The notes beneath the pieces are model-generated. The model did no database searches and had not been told where the DNA came from. It worked only from the letters and a program-made list of their open reading frames with translations. Positions 1 through 9,525 of a stretch of DNA of 64,000 nucleotides are shown in pieces. The stretch is taken from the NCBI RefSeq assembly GCF_022346885.1, contig NZ_JAKRNK010000009.1, positions 1-64,000 of the forward strand, written 5' to 3'. This DNA comes from Paenibacillus sp. ACRRX. GTDB lineage: Bacteria; Bacillota; Bacilli; Paenibacillales; Paenibacillaceae. The translations under genes and the position numbers were made by a program. The stretch's first letter is position 1; the number at the start of each line of letters is the position of its first letter.

Positions 1-600
1 GCTCGCCGCGTGCGATAGCGTAGGCATAGCAACGGACCTATCCCGCGCAAGGTCAACTAAGGCCGAAATTCCACCTTAGTAGACGATCCAGATGCACATG
101 AGCGCCTGATAAGGCGGGATACCCGCCTAAAGGAGGCTCGCCACGTGCGATAGCTTAGGCATAGCAACGGACCTATCCCGCGCAAGGTCAACTAAGGCCG
201 AAATTCCGCCTTAGTAGAGGATCCAGATGCGCATGAGCGCCTGATAAGGTGGGATAGCCGCCTAAAGGAAGCTCGCCGCGTGCGATAGCGTAGGCATAGC
301 AACGGACCTATCCCGCGCAAGGTCAACTAAGGCCGAAATTCCACCTTAGTAGACGATCCAGATGCACATGAGCGCCTGATAAGGCGGGATAGCCGCCTAA
401 AGGAGGCTTGCCGCGTGCGATAGCTTAGGCCTCGCAGCGAGGTAAAGCTCAGGCATGGCAACGCGCCTATCCCGCGCAAGGCCAACTTAAGGCCGAAATC
501 CCGCATTAGTTGGGGATCTAGATGCGCATGGGCGCCTGATAAGGCGGGAAAGCCGTCTAAAGGAGCTTGCCGAGTGCGATAGCTTAGGCCTCGCAGCGAG
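1..600. repeat. 135-bp tandem repeat array, open at left edge
   Basis: Units start at 1, 136, 271, 406 and 565 (all beginning GCTCGCC or GCTTGCC). The first three are exactly 135 bp; the fourth is enlarged to 159 bp by an insertion near 429-452, and the fifth is cut off at 600. Units 1 and 3 differ at one position only, while unit 2 differs at several, suggesting duplication of a 270-bp dimer. Each unit holds two hairpins: ACTAAGG/CCTTAGT and AGGCGGG/CCCGCCT-like. Stops interrupt all forward frames I checked, so it does not look coding. The array probably continues upstream of the window. Confidence 0.9.
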
Positions 601-651
601 CATTCCCTCTAAAGTCTGTGTCCCTCTTTTTATGGAGAAACTGCTCCATCC

Positions 652-3351
652 TTAGGAATCGCGCCCTGTTGCCCGAACGATCAGTTTTACGATCTCCACG
701 ATTGGTATGATCGCAACTGCACAAGCAATAACGATTAGCCATTGTTCGCCGTTAAGCGGCACAACATCAAACAGCTCATTCATAAATGGCAGCAAGATAA
801 CGAGCACTACAAGCAAGCCAGATACGATTGCAGCGCCGTTTAAATATTTGTTGGAAAAAAAGCCTATCGTAAACAGCGACTTTCGATTGGATCGCACGTT
901 AAATGAGTGCGTTAATTGAATTAAGCCTAGTGTGGCAAATGCCATCGTCACCGCAATATCCTCGGCGTAGTGTGTATGGCCCCAGTAGTAGGCAAACAAA
1001 GTCAAGGCGGCCTCCATAAGGCCTTGATAAATAATCCCACTGCCAACACCGTCTGCAAAGACACTCTCAGATGACTTGCGCGGCGGCCGTTTCATAATAT
1101 CGGCCTCAGCTTTTTCCAATCCAAGCGCTAATGCCGGCAGCGTATCTGTCACAAGATTAATCCATAAGATATGGATTGGGAATAAAATTTTCCAATTGAG
1201 CATTGTAGCTATAAACAAGGTTATCACTTCGCCTAAGTTAGCAGATAATAGAAACTGAATAGTCTTGCGGATGTTGCTGTACACCTTACGTCCCTCTTCA
1301 ACAGCTACTACGATGGTCGAGAAGTTATCATCGGCGAGCACCATATCAGAAACACCCCTTGACACATCCGTTCCAGTGATCCCCATGCCAACACCGATAT
1401 CAGATGTCTTTAAGGCGGGTGCATCATTGACACCGTCGCCTGTCATCGCGACTATTTTGCCACGTTTCTTCCACGCCTGCACGATTCGAACTTTATGTTC
1501 CGGAGACACTCTCGCGTATACCGAATACTCTGTTACCTTCTGCTCGAAGTCTTTTTCGCTGATCTTGTTCAGTTCGCTGCCAGTCAGTACGCCGCTATCA
1601 TCTTGGATAATGTTTAGTTCCTTGGCTATTGCAGCAGCCGTATCCCGATGATCACCTGTAATCATAACCGGACGAATACCCGCCGCCTTGCACACACGGA
1701 CGGCTTCCTTGACTTCCTCGCGCGGTGGATCAATCATGCCGACGAGACCGATAAATACGAGATCGCGTTCTACCGCATCAGGTGTCAGCTGCTCAGGCAG
1801 AGACTCACAGTCACGATAGGCAAGGGCCAACACACGCAGCGCCTTGTCTGCAAGCGCTTTGTTGGCAGCAGCAACTGCTGTACGATGGGCGTCTGACATC
1901 GGCTCAATGCTGCCATCGCGTAAAATGCCGCTGCATCGTTCAAGCAGCACGTCTGGCGCGCCTTTTGTCATGACGCGATATGGCTGTGCATGATCCGCAG
2001 TCATATCGTGTATGGTTGTCATTAGCTTCCGCTCTGAATCAAACGGAAGCTCCGCCCGACGTGGATAACGGCTTTCTCCATCACGTTTGTCAAAGCTCTG
2101 CTTTAACGCAAAATCGACCAGGGCCGTTTCTGTTGGATCGCCAATAAAGCCGATACCATCTGCACGATCGCCGCTTGTAATCTTTGAATCGTTGCAAAGC
2201 GCCATGACTTGCAGAAATACTTCATGCCCGGCTAGCTGCTGCACAGGGTCTTGAGAAGGCTGCATCACGTCCCCCACATAGGCTTGCAGTACCGTCATTT
2301 TGTTCTGTGTTAGTGTTCCTGTCTTATCTGAACAAATAATCTCGGTGCTTCCAAGTGTCTCAACAGCAGGCAGTTTGCGTATGATGGCTTTGCGTTTGGC
2401 CATCTTTTGTACGCCCAGCGCCAAAATAATCGTCACGATAGCAGGCAGTCCCTCAGGTATGGCAGCCACAGCAAGCGAAATGGAGGTAAGCAGCATATCC
2501 AGCAGTTCTCGACCTTGCATGTAGCCAACTACAAAGATGATAACAGCTACTACGACGATAATGATGGTAAAATATTTGCCCAATTCATTAAGCTTCTTCT
2601 GGAGAGGCGTGACCTCGTCTTCCTCCTGCGTGATAAAGCCTGCAATTTTACCAACCTCGGTATTGGCACCTGTGCCGGTTACAACACCTACACCACGTCC
2701 ATAGGAAACATTGCTGCTCATATAGGCCATGTTTTTGCGATCGCCGATGACGACGTCGGCTTTGTCGAGCGGTTCAACATCTTTCTCCACCGGGACAGAT
2801 TCTCCGGTCAGGGCTGCTTCTTCGATTTTTAGAGATGCAGACTCCAAAATTCGGATGTCTGCTGGTATAACATTGCCAGCTTCAAGCAGAACGATATCGC
2901 CAGGAACAAGATCTTCCGCTCGAATCGTGATCGTCTCGCCACCGCGACGCACCTGAGCATTAGGAGAAGACATCTGCTTTAACGCAGCGAGTGCTTGCTC
3001 TGCCTTGTTCTCCTGAATGACACCAAGTACGGCATTCAGCACGACAACAAACAAAATAATAAAGGCGTCTGTCCATTCTCCTAAAATGCCAGAGATCAAG
3101 GCGGCAGCCAGAAGAATAACGATCATTACATCTTTGAACTGGGCCAGCAGCTTGGCGATTATAGATTTGCCTTCTTGTTCCTGCAATGCGTTTTTGCCAT
3201 ACTTGCTTATTCTGTTAGCTGCCTCAGCAGTAGATAACCCTTGCTCACTGCTGCCTAGATGATCAAGCGTGTCGGATGTACTCCACGTATGATAAGGCTG
3301 AATGGATTGGTCTTGCTGTGAGTGAGATTGTTCATTTTCCAATACTGTCAT
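652..3351 (-). CDS. calcium-translocating P-type ATPase (SERCA/PMR1 type)
   Basis: Membrane pump of the P2A family that exports Ca2+ at the cost of ATP. It has about 899 residues, the usual length. Visible in order: an N-terminal cation-ATPase domain, TGES of the actuator domain at 182-185, the PEGLPA ion-binding helix motif near 297, the phosphorylated Asp342 in DKTGT, GDGVND of the P domain, then a C-terminal block of hydrophobic helices. The closest characterised relative I know is Bacillus subtilis YloB, a sporulation-linked Ca2+ ATPase. It is monocistronic. The ATG at 3351 directly abuts GGAG, which is too close for a normal ribosome site; the TTG at codon 4 (3342) would have about 9 nt spacing and may be the true start. 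The family call is firm; the ion (Ca2+ rather than Mn2+) is inferred from family. Confidence 0.93.
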   Translation of the reverse strand: MTVLENEQSHSQQDQSIQPYHTWSTSDTLDHLGSSEQGLSTAEAANRISKYGKNALQEQEGKSIIAKLLAQFKDVMIVILLAAALISGILGEWTDAFIILFVVVLNAVLGVIQENKAEQALAALKQMSSPNAQVRRGGETITIRAEDLVPGDIVLLEAGNVIPADIRILESASLKIEEAALTGESVPVEKDVEPLDKADVVIGDRKNMAYMSSNVSYGRGVGVVTGTGANTEVGKIAGFITQEEDEVTPLQKKLNELGKYFTIIIVVVAVIIFVVGYMQGRELLDMLLTSISLAVAAIPEGLPAIVTIILALGVQKMAKRKAIIRKLPAVETLGSTEIICSDKTGTLTQNKMTVLQAYVGDVMQPSQDPVQQLAGHEVFLQVMALCNDSKITSGDRADGIGFIGDPTETALVDFALKQSFDKRDGESRYPRRAELPFDSERKLMTTIHDMTADHAQPYRVMTKGAPDVLLERCSGILRDGSIEPMSDAHRTAVAAANKALADKALRVLALAYRDCESLPEQLTPDAVERDLVFIGLVGMIDPPREEVKEAVRVCKAAGIRPVMITGDHRDTAAAIAKELNIIQDDSGVLTGSELNKISEKDFEQKVTEYSVYARVSPEHKVRIVQAWKKRGKIVAMTGDGVNDAPALKTSDIGVGMGITGTDVSRGVSDMVLADDNFSTIVVAVEEGRKVYSNIRKTIQFLLSANLGEVITLFIATMLNWKILFPIHILWINLVTDTLPALALGLEKAEADIMKRPPRKSSESVFADGVGSGIIYQGLMEAALTLFAYYWGHTHYAEDIAVTMAFATLGLIQLTHSFNVRSNRKSLFTIGFFSNKYLNGAAIVSGLLVVLVILLPFMNELFDVVPLNGEQWLIVIACAVAIIPIVEIVKLIVRATGRDS

Positions 3352-3925
3352 CTCCTATCCACTTCTATTTTGAGTGTAGATTCGTCAGATTATGTATGGG
3401 GGAAAATATGAGCATTTATATTTATAATACCCCCAATCAGGCGGTTCAAGCTGTGCGTTAACAGCGAGGATGGATCTAATGGTGGAGTGGTGGAGCGTAA
3501 GCGGTATAGCAGCGAGTGGTAGCAGGTGCGGATGCGCTGTATCTTATGCAAATTATTATATTTTATGACAGATCCCAAGTTCGATTTTACTTCTTGAATG
3601 GCATATGGTTGCAGTTATATAGATGTCATTAAATTGAAGTTGGTGGAAATTAGCATTGGACAAGCAGGCATATAGGGTAAAGAAGGAATGGAATCGGTAT
3701 TGGGATTCGCATGAAGAGAATCAAAGGAAGCTAATTTGCGCTTGCACAGTGTCCTGTAGGCCCAGTACTCTATCTTCTGAATTTGGGAGAGGCAACATAT
3801 GTTTAAGGAATAGGGAGGTTAAGTTATCCATTTGACAAGCAAGAAAGGGATTCGGAAATAATCAAATATAATAACTATACCTTAATATAAAAGTGAGTAT
3901 TTATAAATGGTGTGCATTTCGTAAC
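3352..3925. other. intergenic region without a convincing intact gene
   Basis: About 570 bp between the ATPase and the malL promoter. A 62-residue minus-strand frame near 3390-3578 has no ribosome site or recognisable composition. The only coding-like stretch is the short plus-strand frame at 3656-3835, listed separately. No terminator hairpin with a T-run was seen. Confidence 0.5.
3656..3835 (+). pseudogene. possible decayed small ORF
   Basis: A TTG-started frame of 59 codons is preceded by GGTGGA at about 8 nt. Its first 27 residues are rich in K, E, W, R and Y and look coding; after that the composition becomes random. Near 3737 the coding-like signal jumps to the +1 frame, which reads ALAQCPVGPVLYLLNLGEAT and then stops at 3804-3806. 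This pattern suggests a small gene broken by a frameshift. I do not recognise the family. A chance frame is the main alternative. Confidence 0.2.
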
Positions 3926-3953
3926 TTGAATAGTTGGGCAAGCATGATATAAT
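3926..3953 (+). promoter_or_regulatory. sigma-A promoter of the alpha-glucosidase gene
   Basis: TTGAAT at 3926-3931, 16-nt spacer, perfect TATAAT at 3948-3953. The predicted start near 3960 lies inside the operator at 3959-3972. The leader to the ATG at 4156 is about 195 nt. Confidence 0.7.
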
Positions 3954-3958
3954 TTTTA

Positions 3959-3972
3959 TGCAATCGTTTGCA
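3959..3972. promoter_or_regulatory. LacI-family operator
   Basis: TGCAATCGTTTGCA is a 14-bp palindrome with the central CG and one mismatch that are typical of LacI/GalR-family sites such as MalR operators. It covers the predicted transcription start of the malL promoter, so repression of the alpha-glucosidase by a sugar-responsive LacI-type protein is likely. No lacI-family gene lies in the window, so the regulator would act in trans. Confidence 0.65.
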
Positions 3973-4155
3973 CAATGTGTGTGAGGCGTTTGCATGAGAC
4001 ATGAGAAATTTTACGGTAAGAATAAATGCATTCCATTAAAAGATGGAAAGTACCTTTGAGCGTTTGATAATTATTCGTATTCAAAGTGTTACGCGAACAG
4101 GAGCAACCCCGGCAACACGCATACTAACGCAGAGTGGGAGAAGGAGTGGAGAACG

Positions 4156-5832
4156 ATGAAACAGACATTTTGGAAAGAAGCAGTTGTGTATCAGATCTAT
4201 CCACGCAGCTTTAAAGACAGCAACGGTGACGGCATTGGTGACATTCCAGGCATTGTCTCAAAACTGGACTATTTGCGGGAACTGGGGGTCGATGTAATTT
4301 GGTTGTCTCCAGTTTACTCTTCACCTAATGATGATAACGGCTACGATATTAGTGATTACCGGAATATTCATGAAGAGTTTGGAACATTAACTGATTGGGA
4401 AGCGCTTACTGAAGGTCTTCATAAACGAGGGATGAAGTTAGTAATGGACCTGGTCGTTAACCATACGTCTGATGAACATGCATGGTTTGAGGCATCGCGG
4501 CAATCGAAGGATAGTCCATTTAGGGAATATTATTATTGGCGTGAAGGCAAGGATGGTCAGGAGCCAAATAACTGGACTTCCGTATTTAGCGGTTCTGCAT
4601 GGGAGTATGACGAGAAAACTGAGGCCTACTTCCTGCATTTGTTCTCCAAGAAGCAGCCAGACCTCAATTGGGAGAGCCCTAAAGTTCGCCGCGAAGTATA
4701 TGAGATGATGCGGTGGTGGCTCGATAAAGGCGTCGACGGTTTCCGCATGGATGTGATTAACTTTATTTCGAAAACACCAGAGCTTCCAAGTGTTGGGGAA
4801 GACCGTTACGCATGGGGCGGCGATCACTTCATGAACGGGCCGAAACTGATGGATTACTTGCTGGAGATGAAACGAGAAGTGCTGGATCATTACGAGGTCA
4901 TGACGGTAGGGGAAATGCCGGGCGTTAATGCGGATCAGGCCGTAGAGATTACAGATGAAGAGAACGGTGCGCTTAACATGGTATTTCAATTCGAGCATGT
5001 TGATATCGGATCAGGCGCAGGAGGCAAGTTCGATTTGAAGCCGTGGACGCTGCATAAACTACGGGGCATCTTGCACAAGTGGCAAATTGGTTTGGCTGAC
5101 AAAGGTTGGAATAGCCTTTACCTGAACAATCATGATCAACCACGGATGGTGTCGCGTTTCGGTGATGATGGCGAATATCGTGTCCTGTCCGCTAAGATGC
5201 TGGCCACACTTCTGCATACACTGAAGGGAACTCCTTATATTTATCAAGGTGAAGAATTGGGAATGACGAATGTAAGCTTTGAGCGTATTGACCAATATCA
5301 AGACATTGAGACGTTAAATATGTATCGGGAAGCGACTGAACTGCATGGCAAAGCTCCGGCAGATGTGCTGCGTTCGATCCATGTGAAAGGTCGGGATAAT
5401 GCACGTACACCAATGCAGTGGGATGCATCAGCTAATGGCGGATTCACGACAGGCTCGCCTTGGCTGGGGGTTAATCCTAATTATACGGATATCAATGCGG
5501 AAGCCGCGCTTCAGGACACAAATTCTATATTTTATTATTATAAAGAGCTCATTCGACTCCGTAAGCAGCATCCAATCATGGTGTATGGGGCGTATTCTCT
5601 TTATCTTGAAAATGATGAATATATCTATGCCTATTCTCGTGAATGGGAAGGCAAGGAGTGGGCGATTGTGCTTAACTTTGCCCGTCACGAAGTATCTTTT
5701 AGTTGTCCAGATCATTGGCAGGGCCGCAGCTTTGCCCGCATGACAGGCAACTATGATGATACGCAGATCGACAGGATGCAGGATTTCAGGCTTCGTCCAT
5801 TTGAAGCGCTCGTGCTAGAGCTGGACTCTTGA
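4156..5832 (+). CDS. malL: oligo-1,6-glucosidase / alpha-glucosidase, GH13 (MalL type)
   Basis: Cytosolic glycoside hydrolase that releases glucose from isomaltose- and maltose-type oligosaccharides. Its 558 residues match MalL of Bacillus subtilis in length and along most of the sequence. GH13 motifs: DSNGDGIGD loop at 21-29, DLVVNH at 98-103, nucleophile Asp199 in GFRMDV, acid/base Glu253 in VGEMPG, and transition-state stabiliser Asp328 in NNHDQP. The ATG is preceded by AAGGAG at 9 nt. The gene stands alone, with a sigma-A promoter and LacI-type operator upstream and a bidirectional terminator downstream. Trehalose-6-phosphate hydrolase is a related alternative, but there is no trehalose PTS or treR neighbour. 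Confidence 0.88.
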   Translation: MKQTFWKEAVVYQIYPRSFKDSNGDGIGDIPGIVSKLDYLRELGVDVIWLSPVYSSPNDDNGYDISDYRNIHEEFGTLTDWEALTEGLHKRGMKLVMDLVVNHTSDEHAWFEASRQSKDSPFREYYYWREGKDGQEPNNWTSVFSGSAWEYDEKTEAYFLHLFSKKQPDLNWESPKVRREVYEMMRWWLDKGVDGFRMDVINFISKTPELPSVGEDRYAWGGDHFMNGPKLMDYLLEMKREVLDHYEVMTVGEMPGVNADQAVEITDEENGALNMVFQFEHVDIGSGAGGKFDLKPWTLHKLRGILHKWQIGLADKGWNSLYLNNHDQPRMVSRFGDDGEYRVLSAKMLATLLHTLKGTPYIYQGEELGMTNVSFERIDQYQDIETLNMYREATELHGKAPADVLRSIHVKGRDNARTPMQWDASANGGFTTGSPWLGVNPNYTDINAEAALQDTNSIFYYYKELIRLRKQHPIMVYGAYSLYLENDEYIYAYSREWEGKEWAIVLNFARHEVSFSCPDHWQGRSFARMTGNYDDTQIDRMQDFRLRPFEALVLELDS

Positions 5833-5888
5833 TTCACGTTGGATATTATTCCTTAATATAACATTTATTATCTATACTTTATAAAAAA

Positions 5889-5943
5889 GACCCTTGTTTG
5901 GATAGACTGCTGAGAGGCAGCTTGTCTGGCAGGGGTCATTTTA
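5889..5943. terminator. bidirectional terminator between convergent genes
   Basis: Stem GACCCTTG / CAGGGGTC with an inner CTGC/GCAG stem at 5889-5937, followed by TTTT on the plus strand and preceded by an A-run (T-run on the minus strand). It serves malL and the minus-strand operon ending at 5978. Confidence 0.8.
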
Positions 5944-5977
5944 GTATTCTGCCTATAAAGTAGTTTCGTCTGGTACT

Positions 5978-6751
5978 TTAAGCAACAATCCAAGTGGTAT
6001 CAATGCCATGTGTTGTCCAGTTGGTCGGCATCCTGTCACTGCTGATGACCGTGCTGACATGAGCAAGCGGACAGATGTTGTAAAATTGCGATTTGTCGAG
6101 CTTGGTATGGTCGGCAAGCACAAATACCTGCTCTGCATTAGCTGACATGACGGAGGAGCATAACGCCTCTTCCATCTCGTAGTCGCTAACAGTAGTTGGT
6201 GTAATGCCGCCACAGGAAAGGAACGCCTTGTCGAAGCGGAAATTCGATAGCATCTGATACGTCAATGCGCCGGTGACGGATTTCTGGGCAGGCTGGGTTG
6301 TACCGCCCAGCATGATAACACGGCCATCGAACAGGCGCGCCTCAAGCGCTTCCATCAGAACATTGGCGGCGGCAAGCGAGTTGGTTACAACGGTGACCCG
6401 CACTACACCTCTGATGGCGCGTGCAAGCTCCAGTGTAGTGGTGCCAACATCTAGAACGATAGTATCGCCGTCCTGAATGTAAGAAGCGGCTTTGCTGCCA
6501 ATAGCGACTTTGGCTTCGCGCATCATGTTTTGCTTCTTCTCAAATCGAGGTTCCGCTTTGGCATGCGTGAAGCCGATGGCGCCGCCGTACACTCGTTTTA
6601 AGAGTTGTTGTCCCTCTAGATCAGCTAGATCTCTGCGTATCGTCTCTGGGGTCACTTGCAAGGTGTTGGCCGTGGTTACGACGCCTACTTTGCCATGCCG
6701 CTGAATTTCCTCCAGTATAAATTGCTTGCGTTCTTCAGGCAGCATCGTCAT
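5978..6751 (-). CDS. DeoR-family transcriptional regulator
   Basis: 257 residues: N-terminal winged helix-turn-helix (about 5-60, with the VTPETIRRDLADLE recognition segment typical of DeoR) followed by a sugar-phosphate-isomerase-like sensor domain containing the DGDTIVLDVGTTT phosphate-binding loop. Members bind phosphorylated sugars or polyols as inducers. It is the last gene of the minus-strand transport operon and overlaps the ATPase stop by 17 nt, so it is probably an autoregulating local repressor. The ribosome site is weak, consistent with translational coupling; ATG 6745 is a possible alternative start. The inducer is unknown; a phosphorylated breakdown product of the transported compound fits the context. 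Confidence 0.9.
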   Translation of the reverse strand: MTMLPEERKQFILEEIQRHGKVGVVTTANTLQVTPETIRRDLADLEGQQLLKRVYGGAIGFTHAKAEPRFEKKQNMMREAKVAIGSKAASYIQDGDTIVLDVGTTTLELARAIRGVVRVTVVTNSLAAANVLMEALEARLFDGRVIMLGGTTQPAQKSVTGALTYQMLSNFRFDKAFLSCGGITPTTVSDYEMEEALCSSVMSANAEQVFVLADHTKLDKSQFYNICPLAHVSTVISSDRMPTNWTTHGIDTTWIVA

Positions 6752-7769
6752 AGAGGGGAATCACATCCTTCGGGTCAATATACCAAGTCTTGGTCTCTCC
6801 TATCATTGCGTGTTCAAATGTGCGATGCAGGTGGTCGGCATAAAGGCGACAGCCTTCAATAATAAATTCACAGCGAGTAATGTTGCCTAGCATGGAAAGA
6901 TGATCGACCTTGCCTGTCAGTGCGATGCCTTGCTCAAAGGGCTCTTCACTCAGTGTTTCCGGTCGGATTGCATACAAGGAAGCAGTAGATTCCACTAGGC
7001 TGCCTGTGTGAGCAAGGGATGGCAGCATCCGACGCAACTCTTCGCGTGAGACTACGTTGTAATTGCCGATAAACCTTGCAACAAATGGACTCCGGGGTCG
7101 CGTATAGATATCATGCGGTGTACCTGCTTGCTCAATCCGACCGCCGTTCATTAGATAAATACGATCGCTTACTGACATGGCTTCTTCTTGATCGTGCGTG
7201 ACGAGCACGGTTGTCATATTTAGACTGCGTTGAATATCACGAAGCTGTTTACGCAGATGCTTGCGGATCTGAGCATCTAGGGCGCTTAGCGGCTCATCCA
7301 ACAGCAGGAGCTTAGGCTTAGTCACCAATGACCGCGCGAGCGCGACTCGCTGCTGCTGCCCGCCGGACAGCTCGCGTGGAAATGCTTTTTCCTTGCCTTG
7401 AAGGCCGACAAGCTCAATAATTGCGGCTACTTCTCGTTCAATCTTCTTTGATTCAAGTCGCTTCATTTTTAATCCGAACGCAATGTTGTCCGTAACCGTC
7501 AAGTTGGGGAACAAAGCATAAGACTGAAAGACCATACCTACCTGCCGATCGCGTGGAGCCGTATGAGTGACTTCTTTGCCATCTATATATAGCTTGCCGC
7601 TGTCTTGCGTCGCTAGACCCGCAATAATACGCAGCAGTGTACTTTTCCCACATCCGCTTGGACCGAGCAAAGTAATAAATTCGCCTTGCTCAAAACTTAG
7701 GTCGAGGTGATGAAGCACGGCTTGTTTGCCAAAAGATTTGGAGCATTGCTCAATTGTCACGTATGTCAT
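6735..7769 (-). CDS. ABC transporter ATP-binding protein (PotA/FbpC-like)
   Basis: 344 residues. Walker A GPSGCGKST at 36-44, Q-loop near 82, signature LSGGQ at 134-138, Walker B LLLLDEP at 154-160, and a C-terminal TOBE-like extension (about 240-340) as in PotA, CysA and FbpC. It energises import by the two permeases upstream. The start overlaps the permease stop in an ATGA arrangement at 7766-7769, so stoichiometric co-translation is likely. The spermidine/iron/thiamine/phosphonate subfamilies cannot be separated from sequence alone; the operon partner hydrolase points to an organophosphate. Confidence 0.92.
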   Translation of the reverse strand: MTYVTIEQCSKSFGKQAVLHHLDLSFEQGEFITLLGPSGCGKSTLLRIIAGLATQDSGKLYIDGKEVTHTAPRDRQVGMVFQSYALFPNLTVTDNIAFGLKMKRLESKKIEREVAAIIELVGLQGKEKAFPRELSGGQQQRVALARSLVTKPKLLLLDEPLSALDAQIRKHLRKQLRDIQRSLNMTTVLVTHDQEEAMSVSDRIYLMNGGRIEQAGTPHDIYTRPRSPFVARFIGNYNVVSREELRRMLPSLAHTGSLVESTASLYAIRPETLSEEPFEQGIALTGKVDHLSMLGNITRCEFIIEGCRLYADHLHRTFEHAMIGETKTWYIDPKDVIPLYDDAA

Positions 7770-8605
7770 TGGGAATCCCCCTTTTGTTGTGATTGTCCGA
7801 TGGCACCGAGCTTCATCAATAGGCCGCTAATGATAGCCATAATAATGAAATACGACACGACAAGCGCGCTTGCTATATGACCGCTGCGGTTTAAAACACC
7901 GAATAAGTAAATTTGCAATGTCTCAAACTTGCCCCCTACTAAAATGTTGATTAGGACAAATTCGCCAAACAGCATCGAAAAAGACAGTAATGCAGATACA
8001 AGAATGCCTGGCATAATGTTCGGTACGATAATCCGAAGAAATGCATGCCAGCGGCTTGCACCGAGTAATTCAGCGGCTTCCATTAAGGAGGCTGCATTCA
8101 CTGTACGTAGGCTGTTGCGTGTACCCTGGTATATAAACGGAAGCATACCAACTACATATGCGCCACCAACTACGATTAGCATAGAGATTCCCTTGCCTGC
8201 ATAAGCACGAATTAAGCCGACAGCCATAATTACACCAGGCAGGGCATAAGTGGTCATCACTAGTGCCTGTACATATCGTTCTAATCGAGGTGCATACACA
8301 ACGATTGCAAATATGGCTGGAACTGTCACGATCAACGAGACAACAGTAGCACTGGCACTAAGTATTAGGGAGCGTCCAAAGGAATTTAGGAAGCGCAAAT
8401 CCTGAAATAAGGCCGTAAACCACTGCAAAGTCAATCCTTCTGGCAATATAGTCTTATTCCATTCGGTGGCGAACGAGTACAACACAGTTGCGAGCAGAGG
8501 CAGGAGTAAGTATAGGCCGCAAATGAGCATCACCAAATGGTAGAAATGAAAACGACGCCATTTGTTCAGCGAATGATTATTCGAATGATTTGTTGTACTT
8601 GTCAT
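7766..8605 (-). CDS. ABC transporter permease (PotC/FutB-like)
   Basis: Integral membrane subunit with about six hydrophobic helices and a binding-protein-dependent transport signature around EAAELLGASRWHAFLRI, the EAA loop that contacts the ATPase. I place the start at ATG 8605: it has GGAGGG at 7 nt and forms an ATGA overlap with the preceding permease stop. A longer upstream frame from 8638 adds 11 residues without support. It is the second of two permeases; together with the first it should form the channel of a type I importer. Confidence 0.9.
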   Translation of the reverse strand: MTSTTNHSNNHSLNKWRRFHFYHLVMLICGLYLLLPLLATVLYSFATEWNKTILPEGLTLQWFTALFQDLRFLNSFGRSLILSASATVVSLIVTVPAIFAIVVYAPRLERYVQALVMTTYALPGVIMAVGLIRAYAGKGISMLIVVGGAYVVGMLPFIYQGTRNSLRTVNAASLMEAAELLGASRWHAFLRIIVPNIMPGILVSALLSFSMLFGEFVLINILVGGKFETLQIYLFGVLNRSGHIASALVVSYFIIMAIISGLLMKLGAIGQSQQKGDSQ

Positions 8606-9447
8606 CGCAGATCCCTCCGAATTCGGCGTGTGAGCCACTCGTTAATGATCAGGGCTGCGACTAAAGTGAGCCCAAGCATTGTGGCTAATGCACTGCCCAG
8701 CTCTGGTCGTGCGAACACGTCACCCGATACTAATCCGCTAATGCGGATTGGCAGCAAGTTGTACGTGCTCCCCGTCAGTGCGTATGCGGTAGCGTATGCC
8801 CCCATGGAGTTGGCGAACATAATGCTGAATGTGCCTGCAATGCTTGGCAGCAGCACTGGAACACCTACGCGCAGCCAGAATTGAAAGGGGGAGGCACCAA
8901 GCAGGGAGGCTGATTCCTTCCAACTATCTTGAATACCATGATAGATAGGAAATAGCAGTAGTACACCTAGCGGCAATTGAAAATAAATATAAATAACGGT
9001 CAATCCGCTCCATGAAAATAAATGAAATGAATCCATCAGATTAATGCCAAAATGCTGCAGCAGGATTGTAAATAAGCCGCTGTTTCCCAGCAGGACGATA
9101 AAGGCAAATGCGAGCGGAATTCCAGCAAAATTCGACGTTAGGTTAGTAAATACCAAAATGCGCTGCTGCCATTTTATCGGGAATTGAGTGACGCCATATG
9201 CAGCAAACACCGATAAAATGATACCCATTGTAGCAGACCAAACTGAAATGAGTAAGCTGTTCTTAAAGGCCTGGTTATAGAACGGATTGTTGAAAATCTC
9301 CTTATAGTGCGTGAATGTCCAGCCAGTGCCGCCTTCCACTTGAAAGCTGCCAATGACCATAGACAGCAGCGGCACAAGCATAAATAGAACGATAAAGCAG
9401 CAGAAAGGAATTAGTGTGGTTACCAGCAGTCCATTCCACTTTCTCAT
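8602..9447 (-). CDS. ABC transporter permease (PotB-like)
   Basis: First permease of the operon, about 281 residues with six predicted membrane segments. The EAA-type loop is visible around KESASLLGASPFQFWLRV. The start is set at ATG 9447, with AAAGGAG at 8 nt; the frame extends to 9495 but the extra 16 residues lack a ribosome site. It ends in the ATGA overlap with the second permease. 78 nt separate it from the hydrolase gene upstream, the largest gap within the operon. Confidence 0.9.
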   Translation of the reverse strand: MRKWNGLLVTTLIPFCCFIVLFMLVPLLSMVIGSFQVEGGTGWTFTHYKEIFNNPFYNQAFKNSLLISVWSATMGIILSVFAAYGVTQFPIKWQQRILVFTNLTSNFAGIPLAFAFIVLLGNSGLFTILLQHFGINLMDSFHLFSWSGLTVIYIYFQLPLGVLLLFPIYHGIQDSWKESASLLGASPFQFWLRVGVPVLLPSIAGTFSIMFANSMGAYATAYALTGSTYNLLPIRISGLVSGDVFARPELGSALATMLGLTLVAALIINEWLTRRIRRDLR

Positions 9448-9525
9448 AGCTGACACTCCTTTGTTATCGAATAGACAATGTACGACAAACCACACTTATT
9501 TCCGAGGAAATAACAAGTGCCCCCG

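Noticed and set aside
1..600. 135-bp array as CRISPR or rRNA spacer
   Set aside because: No short conserved repeat with unique spacers, no cas gene, no rRNA or tRNA sequence.
707..3262. Plus-strand frames opposite the calcium ATPase
   Set aside because: The minus strand encodes a complete P-type ATPase with all motifs through this region.
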